Assembly (NCBI GenBank): GCA_039803925.1
Contig: JBDRZL010000016.1
Location: 1 to 49,649, forward strand
Length of the DNA: 49,649 bases
Source of the DNA: a candidate division WOR-3 bacterium
Lineage (GTDB): Bacteria; Hydrothermota; Hydrothermia; Hydrothermales; JAJRUZ01
Direction: 5' to 3'
Shown here: positions 27,607 through 35,714 of the stretch, in pieces
Numbering within the stretch: position 1 is the first letter of the stretch
How the letters are laid out: each line of letters begins with the position of its first letter
Translations under genes and position numbers: made by a program
The notes under the pieces: model-generated
The model's database searches: none
Told to the model about the DNA's origin: nothing
Seen by the model: the letters and a program-made list of their open reading frames with translations, nothing else

Positions 27607-28800
27607 ATGAAAAATATTTCTCCTGCCTTTAAAAATATTGTGCTTTCAAAAATAGTGAAGATTAGTGAAATTGTTAGAGAGAAAAAGGAAGAATTTGAAA
27701 AAAGTAAAGGTAAGCCTTTTATTCAGTTTCAAAGAGGGGATATAGGAATACCAACACCGGATTATATTAAAAAAGCTGTTAATGATGCTCTTCAAAAAGG
27801 TCTTACAAATTATCCAAAATCAGGCGGTGAAAATTTCTTTAAAGATGCTGTCATAGAACACTTAAAGGAAATGGGAATAAAAAATATAGGAAGGGAAAAT
27901 ATAATGGCAACTTATGGAGGCCAGGAAGGTCTTCAGCTTGTTTTTTCTCTTTTCAGGGGTTCAAAATGCATTGCCTTTTCACCGTGCTGGAGCTGTATGC
28001 TTGATAATATTTTTCCATATTCAGAAACAAATTATAAACTTCTGCCTTTAAAGGAAAATTTTGAAATAGATTTTGAAAAATTTGAGAAAAGTATTAAAAA
28101 TGCTGAAATATTATATCTTAATAACCCCCATAATCCAACAGGTAAAGTTTTTACTTACGAAGAACTTGAAAAAATAAATTATTTATGTAAAAAAAATGAT
28201 GTTTTAATTGTTTCTGATGAAGCATATAAAGATATACTGTTTGACGGAAATAAATTTTACAGCATGCTTAAATTTGATAATGATAATGTTTTATCTGTTT
28301 TTACTTTCTCAAAAACCTTTTCTGCAACAGGTTTCAGGATAGGTTATACTGTTTCAAGGATTCCCTCAATAATTGAAAAAATGACACTTGGGGACTACAG
28401 TCAAACAGCAGGGGTTGTAACTTTTCTTCAATATGCCTTTAAAGAGGCTCTTTTGAATAAAAAAGAAAGGGAAAAATGGTTAAATAGCTTTTTAAAGGAA
28501 CTTAAAGAAAGAAGAAATGTAGCTTATGAGGAACTCAAAAGTTTCATAGATGATGTTTATAAACCGGGCGGAACTTTTTATTTTTTTATTGATTTAAAAA
28601 AATTAATAAAAAAGAAAATAAAAAGGGATATTGAGGATTACATAGTAAATTCACTTATAGAAGAAGGTGTAGCAGTAACCCCGGGTTCTGCCTTTGGTAA
28701 AGATTTTTCAGGGTATGCGAGAATTTCAATTTCAACCCTCGGAAAGGAGCTTATAAGAGAAGGAATAAGAAGAATTAAAAATTTCTTTTTAAATAATTAA
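27607..28800 (+). CDS. PLP-dependent class I/II aminotransferase
   Basis: 397 residues. Fold-type I motifs: GGQEGLQLVF, NNPHNPTGK (N176), SDEAYKDI (D204, Y207) and the PLP lysine K236 in FSKTFSATGFRIGY. It belongs to the aspartate/aromatic aminotransferase group; the amino-acid substrate cannot be read from sequence alone. The conserved C-terminal Arg that binds the alpha-carboxylate is probably in GYARISIST. It is a single-gene unit with a near-leaderless promoter. Confidence 0.85.
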   Translation: MKNISPAFKNIVLSKIVKISEIVREKKEEFEKSKGKPFIQFQRGDIGIPTPDYIKKAVNDALQKGLTNYPKSGGENFFKDAVIEHLKEMGIKNIGRENIMATYGGQEGLQLVFSLFRGSKCIAFSPCWSCMLDNIFPYSETNYKLLPLKENFEIDFEKFEKSIKNAEILYLNNPHNPTGKVFTYEELEKINYLCKKNDVLIVSDEAYKDILFDGNKFYSMLKFDNDNVLSVFTFSKTFSATGFRIGYTVSRIPSIIEKMTLGDYSQTAGVVTFLQYAFKEALLNKKEREKWLNSFLKELKERRNVAYEELKSFIDDVYKPGGTFYFFIDLKKLIKKKIKRDIEDYIVNSLIEEGVAVTPGSAFGKDFSGYARISISTLGKELIREGIRRIKNFFLNN

Positions 28801-28813
28801 AAAAAATTTAAAT

Positions 28814-28842
28814 TTGAAATTTTTCTAATTTTATATTATAAT
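28814..28842 (+). promoter_or_regulatory. Promoter of the NifU-like gene
   Basis: TTGAAA (28814-28819), exactly 17 bp, TATAAT (28837-28842), ending 7 nt before ATG 28850. This is a complete consensus promoter with no room for a leader. Confidence 0.75.
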
Positions 28843-28849
28843 ATTAATT

Positions 28850-29314
28850 ATGAATATTTCTTTAAATTTAGAATCTTTAAAAAAGAAATTTAATCTTAAG
28901 GCTTTATATTTAATAATGGAAAAAGAAGGAACTCTTTATCTTGGGGTAAGAGGTGGTAGTAAAGATTTTGAAAAATTTATTTATGAAAATTGGGGTGATA
29001 AGGTTAAAATTTTTAAAAAGCCTAAGGAAGAGATAAATTTTGTTATAGGTGAGAAAATTTTAGGTTATATAAAAGGTCACGGAGGGGATATTGGAATAGA
29101 GGATATAGATGAGGAAAAGGGTGTCATTTATGTTGATTTAAAAGATGCCTGTTCTTGTTGTCCCCATTCTGTTTATACTCTCACATCAGGTATAAAAAGG
29201 GTTTTAGTTCAATTTATTCCCTGGGTAAAGGAAGTAAAACCTGTAAATGAAACCAGGGAACCTCAGTTTAATTTTAAACTTGTTGAACTTATAAAACAAG
29301 GAGGTAAAAAATGA
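28850..29314 (+). CDS. NifU C-terminal-domain protein (Fe-S scaffold-like)
   Basis: 154 residues. Residues ~70-130 match the NifU/Nfu domain: ILGYIKGHGGDIGIEDIDEEKGVIYVDLKDACSCCP, where the usual C-x-x-C reads C-S-C-C (an extra Cys). The N-terminal ~65 residues have a different small alpha/beta fold not recognised. Nfu proteins carry [4Fe-4S] clusters to target enzymes. It overlaps the next Cys-containing gene by 4 bp, so the pair is likely one unit. Confidence 0.75.
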   Translation: MNISLNLESLKKKFNLKALYLIMEKEGTLYLGVRGGSKDFEKFIYENWGDKVKIFKKPKEEINFVIGEKILGYIKGHGGDIGIEDIDEEKGVIYVDLKDACSCCPHSVYTLTSGIKRVLVQFIPWVKEVKPVNETREPQFNFKLVELIKQGGKK

Positions 29315-29631
29315 TAAAAAATAAAGATAGTCTTTTGAAGGAAATTGAGGATTTCATTTTAAATGATATAAGACCAAGGATAAAGATGAGCCCTGGAATT
29401 GAGGATGTGATTGTCTGGGTTAAAGATGTTGATAATAAGAAAGGAACTATTCAGATGGGGGTGGCTCTTGGAGATTCAACTGGATGTTCTCCCTTCTGTG
29501 GTTGTGCTGCAAGACAGATAACAGAAATTATTTTTGAAGAACTAAGAAAAAAATTCCCCCAATTAAAAAAAGCAGTGGGAATAGCTGAACTTCCACCTGA
29601 AGATTATTTAAAGAAGTGGGCTGAAGTATAG
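29311..29631 (+). CDS. Small cysteine-motif protein, Fe-S assembly-like
   Basis: 106 residues. The middle has DVDNKKGTIQMGVALGDSTGCSPFCGCAARQITEIIFEELRKKFP, with C-x3-C-x-C placed where Nfu or MIP18/DUF59 proteins carry their cluster cysteines, followed by an amphipathic helix and an acidic end (ELPPEDYLKKWAEV). Co-translated with the NifU-like gene. A role in cluster assembly or transfer is inferred from the context and Cys motif; I do not recognise the exact family. Confidence 0.5.
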   Translation: MIKNKDSLLKEIEDFILNDIRPRIKMSPGIEDVIVWVKDVDNKKGTIQMGVALGDSTGCSPFCGCAARQITEIIFEELRKKFPQLKKAVGIAELPPEDYLKKWAEV

Positions 29632-29771
29632 TGAATTATTTGAGCAATAAAAGATACTTTAAAAAGTGTAGGTTACTTTAACTTTAGAATTTTATTAATA
29701 TAAATTTTAATTGGGAACATTATGGAAAATTTATTCGTATTATAATATTATAAATAAGAGGAGGAAAAACA

Positions 29772-30254
29772 ATAAAAAATATTATAGCCAAGATAATCTC
29801 AAGTTTAATGAAGGGTTTGAATGCTGGGGAAAAAAGGGGATGGCTTGGAGTAAATGCCTATGAACCTGCTGAGGAAATAAAAATTGCCCTTTCAATTGAT
29901 TATGGAGTAATCGTTAAGGATGTTATAGAAGATTCACCTGCTTATAAAGCTGGGATTAAAAAGGGTGATATTAAAATCCTCTTAAAAAGGTTGAAATAGA
30001 GATTATGAGAAAGGGGAAAAATATGAAAATTGAAGTTACTCTTGGTGAGAAAGAAAAGGAGAAATTTGTTATTGAGAAAACACTTAAAAAAATAATTGAA
30101 CCTGGTCATGAGTTTGAAATCAGGGAACCTAAAAAAATACATGAGGAAATTGAGAAAGAAATGAAATACTATATTACTTCAAAAGAAGAAATAGAGAAAT
30201 TATAAGGAGAAATTGAAAAATTAAGGGAATTGAAAAACTGGAGAAAAATAAATA
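29772..30254 (+). pseudogene. Decayed PDZ-domain protein gene
   Basis: A promoter box (TATAAT 29741-29746) and GAGGAGG (29758-29764) precede codon ATA at 29772, at the ideal distance for a start; ATG has apparently become ATA. The frame then reads RGWLGVNAYEPAEE, DYGVIVKDVIEDSPAYKAGIKKGD, a PDZ domain of HtrA type. At ~29970-29978 the frame changes by a gap that removes roughly ten residues; the frame then continues NPLKKVEIEIMRKGKNMKIEV. A further in-frame TAA at 30203-30205 is followed by GEIEKLRELKNW in the same frame. A missing start, a frameshift/deletion and a stop together argue for a pseudogene rather than two small genes (29808-29999 and 30005-30205). Confidence 0.7.
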
Positions 30255-30257
30255 ACT

Positions 30258-30704
30258 TTAACCTATATAATCGTCGTAGATAGTTTCGAGTCTTAATTTA
30301 TGTTTTGCTTCTTCTTTTGCAAGAGAATTAAGTAGTTCTCTTATATCTTCATTTTCAGATTTTTCAGCAAGTTCTGTATATAAAGTAAAGGCAAGTTTTT
30401 CTCTTTTCATTGCAAAAATTAAAACATCCTGAAAATCAAAATCTTCTTTTAATTCTGTACTTATGAGTGTATCTGAAATTTTTAAATCAGGAACTTTCTC
30501 ACTTTTTGGAGTTAAAATGATTTTCCCTTCTTTGAAATCAATAAGTTTCTGTTTATGCTTTAATTCTTCTTCTCTAAGTTCTTCAAAGATTTTTTTTAAG
30601 TGTTTATCTTTTGTTTTTTCCCTTAATTTGTTATAAATATTGTATGCTTCCTCTTCTTTTTTAATTGCAAATTCTATGATTTCATCGATTGAGTTAAATT
30701 TCAT
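30258..30704 (-). CDS. Ferritin-like (rubrerythrin-type) diiron protein
   Basis: 148 residues. Two E-x6-Y / E-x-x-H half sites: KKEEEAYNIY with EELREEELKH, and KREKLAFTLY with LAKEEAKH. This is the internally duplicated four-helix bundle of the rubrerythrin/ferritin family, without a C-terminal rubredoxin domain. It likely reduces peroxide or stores iron. It is the last gene of a minus-strand unit that begins with superoxide reductase. Confidence 0.8.
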   Translation of the reverse strand: MKFNSIDEIIEFAIKKEEEAYNIYNKLREKTKDKHLKKIFEELREEELKHKQKLIDFKEGKIILTPKSEKVPDLKISDTLISTELKEDFDFQDVLIFAMKREKLAFTLYTELAEKSENEDIRELLNSLAKEEAKHKLRLETIYDDYIG

Positions 30705-30719
30705 AGTTTTTATTCCTTT

Positions 30720-31148
30720 TTAATCTTTATCAAAGTTTTCAAGCAAACTTATAAAAGTATCGTGATGTTCTTCTTCATCTTCCAGAATTTCTTTAAAAAT
30801 AAAACTTGTTGTGTAGTCTCCTTCCTCATCTGCTTTTTTAATTATTTTTTTATAAAGATCAATTGCCATCTCTTCATCTTTTTTGTCCTGTTCAAGCATT
30901 TCTTTTAGATTTTTTCCCACATTAATGGGAAGAGGATTTGTTGTAGGCATACCACCGAGATAAAAAAGTCTTTCTGCGATTTTTTCAGCATGTTTCATTT
31001 CATCAATTGCTATTTTTTTAAATTCATCCTTTATTGCAAAATGTTTAGGTCCACTCCATAAAACATGTTGCCACATATACTGAATACAAACCTGCAATTC
31101 AGCTGCTATTGCTTTATTTAAAAGTTCAAGTAATTCTTTGGATGGCAT
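30720..31148 (-). CDS. Bacterioferritin-type ferritin
   Basis: 142 residues. Helix A NKAIAAELQVCIQYMWQH, E-x-x-H at IAIDEMKHAE, helix C DEEMAIDLY and E-D-E-E-E-H-H at the last helix form a complete diiron site. It resembles the bacterioferritin/Dps-like ferritins common in anaerobes next to superoxide reductase. A heme-ligand Met cannot be assigned. A GGAGG site and, 28 nt before the ATG, the GGTTCAAATCC element precede it. Confidence 0.85.
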   Translation of the reverse strand: MPSKELLELLNKAIAAELQVCIQYMWQHVLWSGPKHFAIKDEFKKIAIDEMKHAEKIAERLFYLGGMPTTNPLPINVGKNLKEMLEQDKKDEEMAIDLYKKIIKKADEEGDYTTSFIFKEILEDEEEHHDTFISLLENFDKD

Positions 31149-31176
31149 TTAAATATCCTCCTTTTAAAATTTTACT

Positions 31177-31187
31177 GGATTTGAACC
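31177..31187 (-). promoter_or_regulatory. GGTTCAAATCC element upstream of the bacterioferritin-type gene
   Basis: GGTTCAAATCC reads on the minus strand, 28 nt before the ATG at 31148 and directly after the stop of the preceding gene. Only GG/CC can pair around the TTCAAAT loop here, so the sequence rather than the stem is shared with the other copies. No clear TATAAT precedes it. Confidence 0.4.
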
Positions 31188-31190
31188 TTT

Positions 31191-31685
31191 TTAAGGACCT
31201 AAATGCATTAAAGGATTTTCAATATCGTAATCTTCAAATTTAAGCGCATTTTCTTTTTCTATCTCAAATATCTTGTAATGTCCTAATTCCATTGAGGCAA
31301 TATAGTTGATCATAATAGCTGTTTCAGGTTCTTCTTTAAAATATGTAGCAAGAGAAATATAAAAGTCATAGGCATTTTTCTCAGCCTGCATAGCCATTTC
31401 AAAAATTTCACTTATTTTAATTTTTTCAGACTTAATATTTATTTGGGGTAATGGAACAGGTGATTTTTCTGGAAGTAATAATCTTTTTCCAGGGAATCTA
31501 TTTTTATAAATTGATTCAAAGGTTTCTTTATGCTTCTGTTCTTCCTGGGATAGAAATTTTAATTTATCCTTTAAGAAAGCATTTTTAACCTTTCTACTTA
31601 AGCTTTCGTATAGTTCTCTTGCTTCTATTTCACTTTTTATAGCAATAGAAAGTAGTTCTTCAAGGTTATACTGTGATAAATCCAT
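31191..31685 (-). CDS. Ferritin-like (rubrerythrin-type) diiron protein
   Basis: 164 residues. Duplicated half sites KSEIEARELY / LSQEEQKH and QAEKNAYDFY / ASMELGH. It is the second rubrerythrin-like paralogue of the unit, only loosely similar to that at 30258-30704. It carries a proline-rich linker (LLLPEKSPVPLPQ) between the halves, and lacks a rubredoxin domain. Confidence 0.8.
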   Translation of the reverse strand: MDLSQYNLEELLSIAIKSEIEARELYESLSRKVKNAFLKDKLKFLSQEEQKHKETFESIYKNRFPGKRLLLPEKSPVPLPQINIKSEKIKISEIFEMAMQAEKNAYDFYISLATYFKEEPETAIMINYIASMELGHYKIFEIEKENALKFEDYDIENPLMHLGP

Positions 31686-31700
31686 TTTAACCTCTAAAGT

Positions 31701-32093
31701 TTAAAATTTAATTTCCTTTGAATTTGCCCACAAACCGTGAATATTGCAGTATGAGAAGGCAAAAATTTCACCATTTTTTTCGGTTTTAAAATCAAAAATA
31801 ACAATAGGTTCTGTATAGACAGTACTTGTATCAGGTCCCTGGGTTGAAGAACCGTGAGATAAAAATTCAAACCTCCCAAGGTGATAAGGAAATTTTTCGC
31901 CATTAGGAAGGAAAAAGACATCAATCCATGATATGTGATGTTGGGTGGTATTAGGATGGGATATTTCTTTTCCAACACTCACTTCAATTCTTATTTTTTC
32001 TCCCTTTTTTACTTCACCTATTATTTCTATTACCGGGGAATGCTTTTCTTTTTTCCAGTCTGCACTTTGGAATAATTCTTTAAAGTGGTGCAT
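31701..32093 (-). CDS. sor: Superoxide reductase (neelaredoxin / class II)
   Basis: 130 residues. The catalytic iron site is complete: E16-K17-H18 (EKHSP), H46 (SHPNT), H52 (QHHISW), C116 and H119 (YCNIHGLW). There is no N-terminal desulforedoxin domain. It reduces superoxide to peroxide with electrons from rubredoxin or similar. It leads a minus-strand unit with three ferritin-like proteins, a peroxide and iron sink. A GGAGG site precedes the ATG. Confidence 0.93.
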   Translation of the reverse strand: MHHFKELFQSADWKKEKHSPVIEIIGEVKKGEKIRIEVSVGKEISHPNTTQHHISWIDVFFLPNGEKFPYHLGRFEFLSHGSSTQGPDTSTVYTEPIVIFDFKTEKNGEIFAFSYCNIHGLWANSKEIKF

Positions 32094-32366
32094 ATTTACC
32101 CTCCTTTTTATTTGAATTATTATTATATTTTATGTGGAAAGATTTTTTCAATAAATCTTTATATATAGGTAATTATTTTTTTTATTGGTATATGTTAATG
32201 ATTTAGAATGTAACATTGTTGATTGATATAACAAAGAAAAGGTATTGATAGTTTTAAATTATATTACAGGGTCTCACAGGATTTTTTAAAGAACTTTTCC
32301 TATGAAATTAAAGTCAGAAATAAAGATGGGTATCTTTTCTATGTATTTGCAGAATAGATAGGAGAA
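32094..32366. other. Intergenic region, no intact gene
   Basis: AT-rich. Nearest the superoxide reductase start lies its ribosome-binding site and a TATATT-rich stretch on the minus strand. On the plus strand 32252-32356 holds an open piece ending KVRNKDGYLFYVFAE that has no start codon or upstream continuation; it may be the tail of a lost gene. Nothing else is recognisable. Confidence 0.4.
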
Positions 32367-32747
32367 TTAAACTCTTTTAATAACTTCTGATAGAAGTATT
32401 TCAAGTCTTTTATTTCCTTCGTCAATTATTCTCTGTGTTTCCATTATAAATTTTTCAAGTCTTTTATTTCCTTCATCAATCATCTTCTGAGTTCTTTCAA
32501 GTATTTTTTCTGTATCTTTTTTACTTTCTTCAATCATTTTCTGTGTATCTTTTTTACTTTCCTCAATTATCCTTTCTGTATCTTTTTTACTTTCATCAAT
32601 CATTCTTTGTGTTGCTTCAATCATCTTTTTTGCTCTTTCATCCTCTTTTTGTATAAGTTTGTTTGTAAAGTAAGATAGTATAAGGGGTTGGATTAAAGCA
32701 AGAACTCCTAAAATTATTGCAAGAATATTTATTGTTTCGGCTGTAAT
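32367..32747 (-). CDS. Membrane-anchored coiled-coil protein with 11-residue repeats, non-standard start
   Basis: The frame from 32747 encodes a membrane helix (INILAIILGVLALIQPLILSYF) and then KLIQKEDERAKK followed by tandem repeats: MIDESKKDTER, IIEESKKDTQK, MIEESKKDTEK, MIDEGNKRLEK, IIDEGNKRLEI with two 7-residue inserts. Eleven-residue units make a right-handed coiled coil. The first ATG is at 32624, after the membrane helix; upstream to the stop at 32753-32751 only ATT (32747), not ATG, GTG or TTG, is available. Either ATT is used or the gene has lost its start. Architecture matches the protein at 3053-3352. Function unknown. Confidence 0.5.
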   Translation of the reverse strand: MTAETINILAIILGVLALIQPLILSYFTNKLIQKEDERAKKMIEATQRMIDESKKDTERIIEESKKDTQKMIEESKKDTEKILERTQKMIDEGNKRLEKFIMETQRIIDEGNKRLEILLSEVIKRV

Positions 32748-32791
32748 ATTTTAATTTTAAAATAAAGATTTATATAAAATCATCTTTTCTC

Positions 32792-32823
32792 AAAAATTTT
32801 AAGGATTTGAACCTTATAATTTT
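32792..32823 (-). terminator. AT-rich hairpin terminator of the subtilase gene
   Basis: On the minus strand AAAATTATAAGG and CCTTAAAATTTT pair with 11 of 12 bases around a TTCAAAT loop, followed by more T residues. It begins 26 nt after the subtilase stop. The loop is the same TTCAAAT seen in leader elements, but here it closes a long stem with a T-tract. Confidence 0.6.
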
Positions 32824-32848
32824 CTTATCTTCTATACCTAAAGTTTTT

Positions 32849-35704
32849 TCATCTTATTAAAATTACTTTTTTCTGAAATTTTTGTTTTCCGGTTTGAAGA
32901 CTTAGAAAATAAATTCCCTTTGCAAGTTTTGTATGAATTTTTATTTTTTCACCTTCACTTATTTTTCCCCTTGGTAATGTAAATATCCTTTGTCCCAAGA
33001 CATTATACAGGTTTATTTTCACATCAGAATCTCTCTTTAAAGTGTAATTAATGTGTATTTCATTGTCTTTTATGATATTTGGAGATACACTGAAGAAAGT
33101 TATTTTGTTATTTTTTTCACTTACTTCTTTTATATGAACCATATTCCAGTATCGTGCATAAGCAGTATCAGAGTATTTGCGGAGTTTGGTGACGGAAGTT
33201 GCTCCAAGTATTGCAAAAGCAGTAATAATACTATCCTGGGGATTTATATTAAAAGGTCCTGCTGAAATACAGGTTGACCAGTCATAAGGTCTATCTGAGA
33301 AAAGAACTTTTATTGTTCCGTTCATAAATTGGAACTGGATATTATCAGGTAATCCACCATAAGGATACACATATTGAGCATGATCAATTAATGAATGATT
33401 TATCTTTCCTGAATTTCTTGGTGGGTCAATCACTGCTGAACCCATAACAACATTTCCGTAATACATATAGGCTAAATTCCGAATTGTATCAACTCCTCCC
33501 ACATTCTGCTCATAATTTCCAATATCCCAATCAAGAAAGATTGCAGAATACAGATTATTAACAGTGGTATTTCCTCTATTTTTTATAGTAAATTTATAAA
33601 TAACAAAATCATCAGCACTTGTATCTCCCCATGCAAAAGTTTCCTGTTTAACTAAAATATTTTTAGAAGAGGGATGACCTGAATCATCATAGAGTGCAAT
33701 TGTGTATTCATCAGAAAAAGGACCTGGTTCATATAATCTTACTTTTCCTTCTGGATCTAATGTTATCCAATCTTGATCATCACCTTCTTGATTGTAATAT
33801 CTATCAACAACAAAGGATGTAGAATTTCCAATTGCAAAACTGCCGTAATATAAATGACTTGGAGAAGTTTTTGGATAATGGCAGCCCCTGCCATAAATCA
33901 TTGGTGGATATGAACTCATATAACCAATTGAACCATTCCTTGTTACAGATAAAACTATATTTCCTGTATCATGTGTTACAAAATCAAATCCAGGTATTCC
34001 TATATAAGTTTTAAAGAATTTTGTTGATGAATATTCCTGAGCATTTATTTCAAGAGTAAAAAAAACTTCAGAACCCCATGGAGCATCATAAGAGGCAAAA
34101 ATTTTATAAGGATCACTTGCATTATCTGCACTATCCCCTGGATAAATATCCCCAAAGGATGATATGGAATCAATTATTGATACATATGGGTTTTGTGTTT
34201 TTAAAACCCCATAAGTATTCACCGCTGGTCCGCCACCTAAATTTTTTAGATTGATAGTTATACTTGAATTCTCCCCTGGTTCCCATATTCCGTTCTGGTT
34301 TTGGTCATCTCTTTGGAGAGAAAGTAAATAAATGAATGGTTCATTAGGAGAAGGTGTATTTAAAAGGGCCTTATAGATATTTAAAATACCCCATCCATAA
34401 TCAAAATTTGGGCAAGGCTCTACTGGTCGAGAAGAATTTACAAGGATATTGTATAAATCATTTGGAGTTAGGTTTGGATTTTTTTGAAGTAATATTGCTA
34501 CTGCTCCTGTAACATGCGGGCATGCCATTGATGTGCCACTCCAGGCTTGGTAACCTCCTCCTGGAACAGCTGATCGCACATAGACGCCTGGTGCTGATAT
34601 ATCAGGTTTAATTAAATTCCAATCAGGACGATACCAATACTGGGGATCGTTCCATGGATATGCATCAGGAGCAGGACCACGGGAAGAAAAGTTTGCAATT
34701 ACATCATTTATATCTGTGGCTCCAACTCCAATAACGGTAGGAAAATTTCCAGGTGTGTTAGCAGTTCCATAATTTGGACCACTATTTCCATTGGCAAATA
34801 CAGGGAAAATCCCCATTGATTTCCATGTCAGAATTATTGGCCAGAAATGCAACTCAAGGCGACCACCACCCCAAGAATTACTAACTGCTCTTATATCAAC
34901 TCCACTTTCTTTCCAGTCAACAATCTTTTGCATGCAAGGATCAATCCATTCATAGTAACCTATCCCACCTGAGAACCCTTTTGCTGCTACAAATTTTAAA
35001 TCTGGTGCAACTCCTATATCATCCTGAAATGGACCGAAGCCATCTCCTCCACATATTGTTCCCATCGTATGTGTTCCATGTCCATCATCATCATAAGGAG
35101 AAGATTGTCCATAAACTCCATCAAACCAATAGGGAAAAAGCCATTTATTTTTTAATGCAGGATGGGAGGTATCAACACCTGAATCAATGTGTCCTATTAT
35201 AATTCCCTGACCTGTATAACCTGCCATCCAGCAAGAATCTGCTCTAACGCGCAGAATATTCCATTCAACAGTATTTTTTGCCATTCTTCTTTTTTCTTTT
35301 TCAATTATACCATCAAGTATTATCTTTTCGTTTCCGCATATAAACCATATATCATTTAATTTTTCAAGGGTATAGATCACAGATTTTGTAGCTTTAATAT
35401 GAAAACCATTAAAAACCCAGAATCTTTTCAGAATTTCATATTCATCGGATTTAAAATTATTTTTCAGGAATTCAATAATTTTATTTTGTGAATTTTCAGC
35501 TATACTTTTAAAAATTTTTGCTTTTTCTTTATATGAAAGATTATCAACTTCTTCATAAGGGTATATAGTTGAAAGGTGGACAATGGCAAATACCTTATCC
35601 TTATTACCAGCTTTTTCAAGTTCTTTTTTTAATTCAGATGTTATTTTCCCTTCAAGGGGTAAAGGAGGTAAAATTCCAAAAAAAGAGAGTAGCAAAAAAT
35701 TCAT
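32849..35704 (-). CDS. Secreted subtilisin-like serine protease with type IX-like tail
   Basis: 951 residues. Signal peptide at 1-19, an inhibitor-like prodomain to ~140, then the S8 domain with catalytic D174 (HIDSGVD), H209 (DDDGHGTHTMG) and S392 (SGTSMACPHV); oxyanion Asn307 in ANGNSGP. The middle of the protein (~450-850) is beta-sandwich-like with no motif recognised. The last ~80 residues (YNVLGQRIFTLP, then AKGIYFLSLQTG) form a Por-secretion-like tail. It is probably a surface or extracellular protease. It follows the BNR-repeat gene after 10 nt, in one unit, and has a hairpin terminator. Confidence 0.93.
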   Translation of the reverse strand: MNFLLLSFFGILPPLPLEGKITSELKKELEKAGNKDKVFAIVHLSTIYPYEEVDNLSYKEKAKIFKSIAENSQNKIIEFLKNNFKSDEYEILKRFWVFNGFHIKATKSVIYTLEKLNDIWFICGNEKIILDGIIEKEKRRMAKNTVEWNILRVRADSCWMAGYTGQGIIIGHIDSGVDTSHPALKNKWLFPYWFDGVYGQSSPYDDDGHGTHTMGTICGGDGFGPFQDDIGVAPDLKFVAAKGFSGGIGYYEWIDPCMQKIVDWKESGVDIRAVSNSWGGGRLELHFWPIILTWKSMGIFPVFANGNSGPNYGTANTPGNFPTVIGVGATDINDVIANFSSRGPAPDAYPWNDPQYWYRPDWNLIKPDISAPGVYVRSAVPGGGYQAWSGTSMACPHVTGAVAILLQKNPNLTPNDLYNILVNSSRPVEPCPNFDYGWGILNIYKALLNTPSPNEPFIYLLSLQRDDQNQNGIWEPGENSSITINLKNLGGGPAVNTYGVLKTQNPYVSIIDSISSFGDIYPGDSADNASDPYKIFASYDAPWGSEVFFTLEINAQEYSSTKFFKTYIGIPGFDFVTHDTGNIVLSVTRNGSIGYMSSYPPMIYGRGCHYPKTSPSHLYYGSFAIGNSTSFVVDRYYNQEGDDQDWITLDPEGKVRLYEPGPFSDEYTIALYDDSGHPSSKNILVKQETFAWGDTSADDFVIYKFTIKNRGNTTVNNLYSAIFLDWDIGNYEQNVGGVDTIRNLAYMYYGNVVMGSAVIDPPRNSGKINHSLIDHAQYVYPYGGLPDNIQFQFMNGTIKVLFSDRPYDWSTCISAGPFNINPQDSIITAFAILGATSVTKLRKYSDTAYARYWNMVHIKEVSEKNNKITFFSVSPNIIKDNEIHINYTLKRDSDVKINLYNVLGQRIFTLPRGKISEGEKIKIHTKLAKGIYFLSLQTGKQKFQKKVILIR

Positions 35705-35714
35705 AATTTTTCTC

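Noticed and set aside
28801-28836. AAATTT-rich palindrome as a terminator of the aminotransferase gene
   Set aside because: The pairing is only A-T and coincides with the promoter of the next gene; too weak to call.
29808-30205. Two intact small genes (29808-29999 and 30005-30205)
   Set aside because: They encode successive parts of one PDZ fold in different frames; the real ribosome-binding site points to the ATA at 29772.
31694-31978. Second minus-strand gene overlapping superoxide reductase
   Set aside because: It is an alternative frame of superoxide reductase, whose own frame has all metal ligands.
32252-32356. Short plus-strand gene ending KVRNKDGYLFYVFAE
   Set aside because: No start codon, ribosome-binding site or family match; at best a gene remnant.
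32792-32823. TTCAAAT hairpin as a sixth leader element or a tRNA T-arm
   Set aside because: Its long 11-of-12 bp stem followed by T residues just after the subtilase stop fits a terminator better, and no acceptor or anticodon stem surrounds it.
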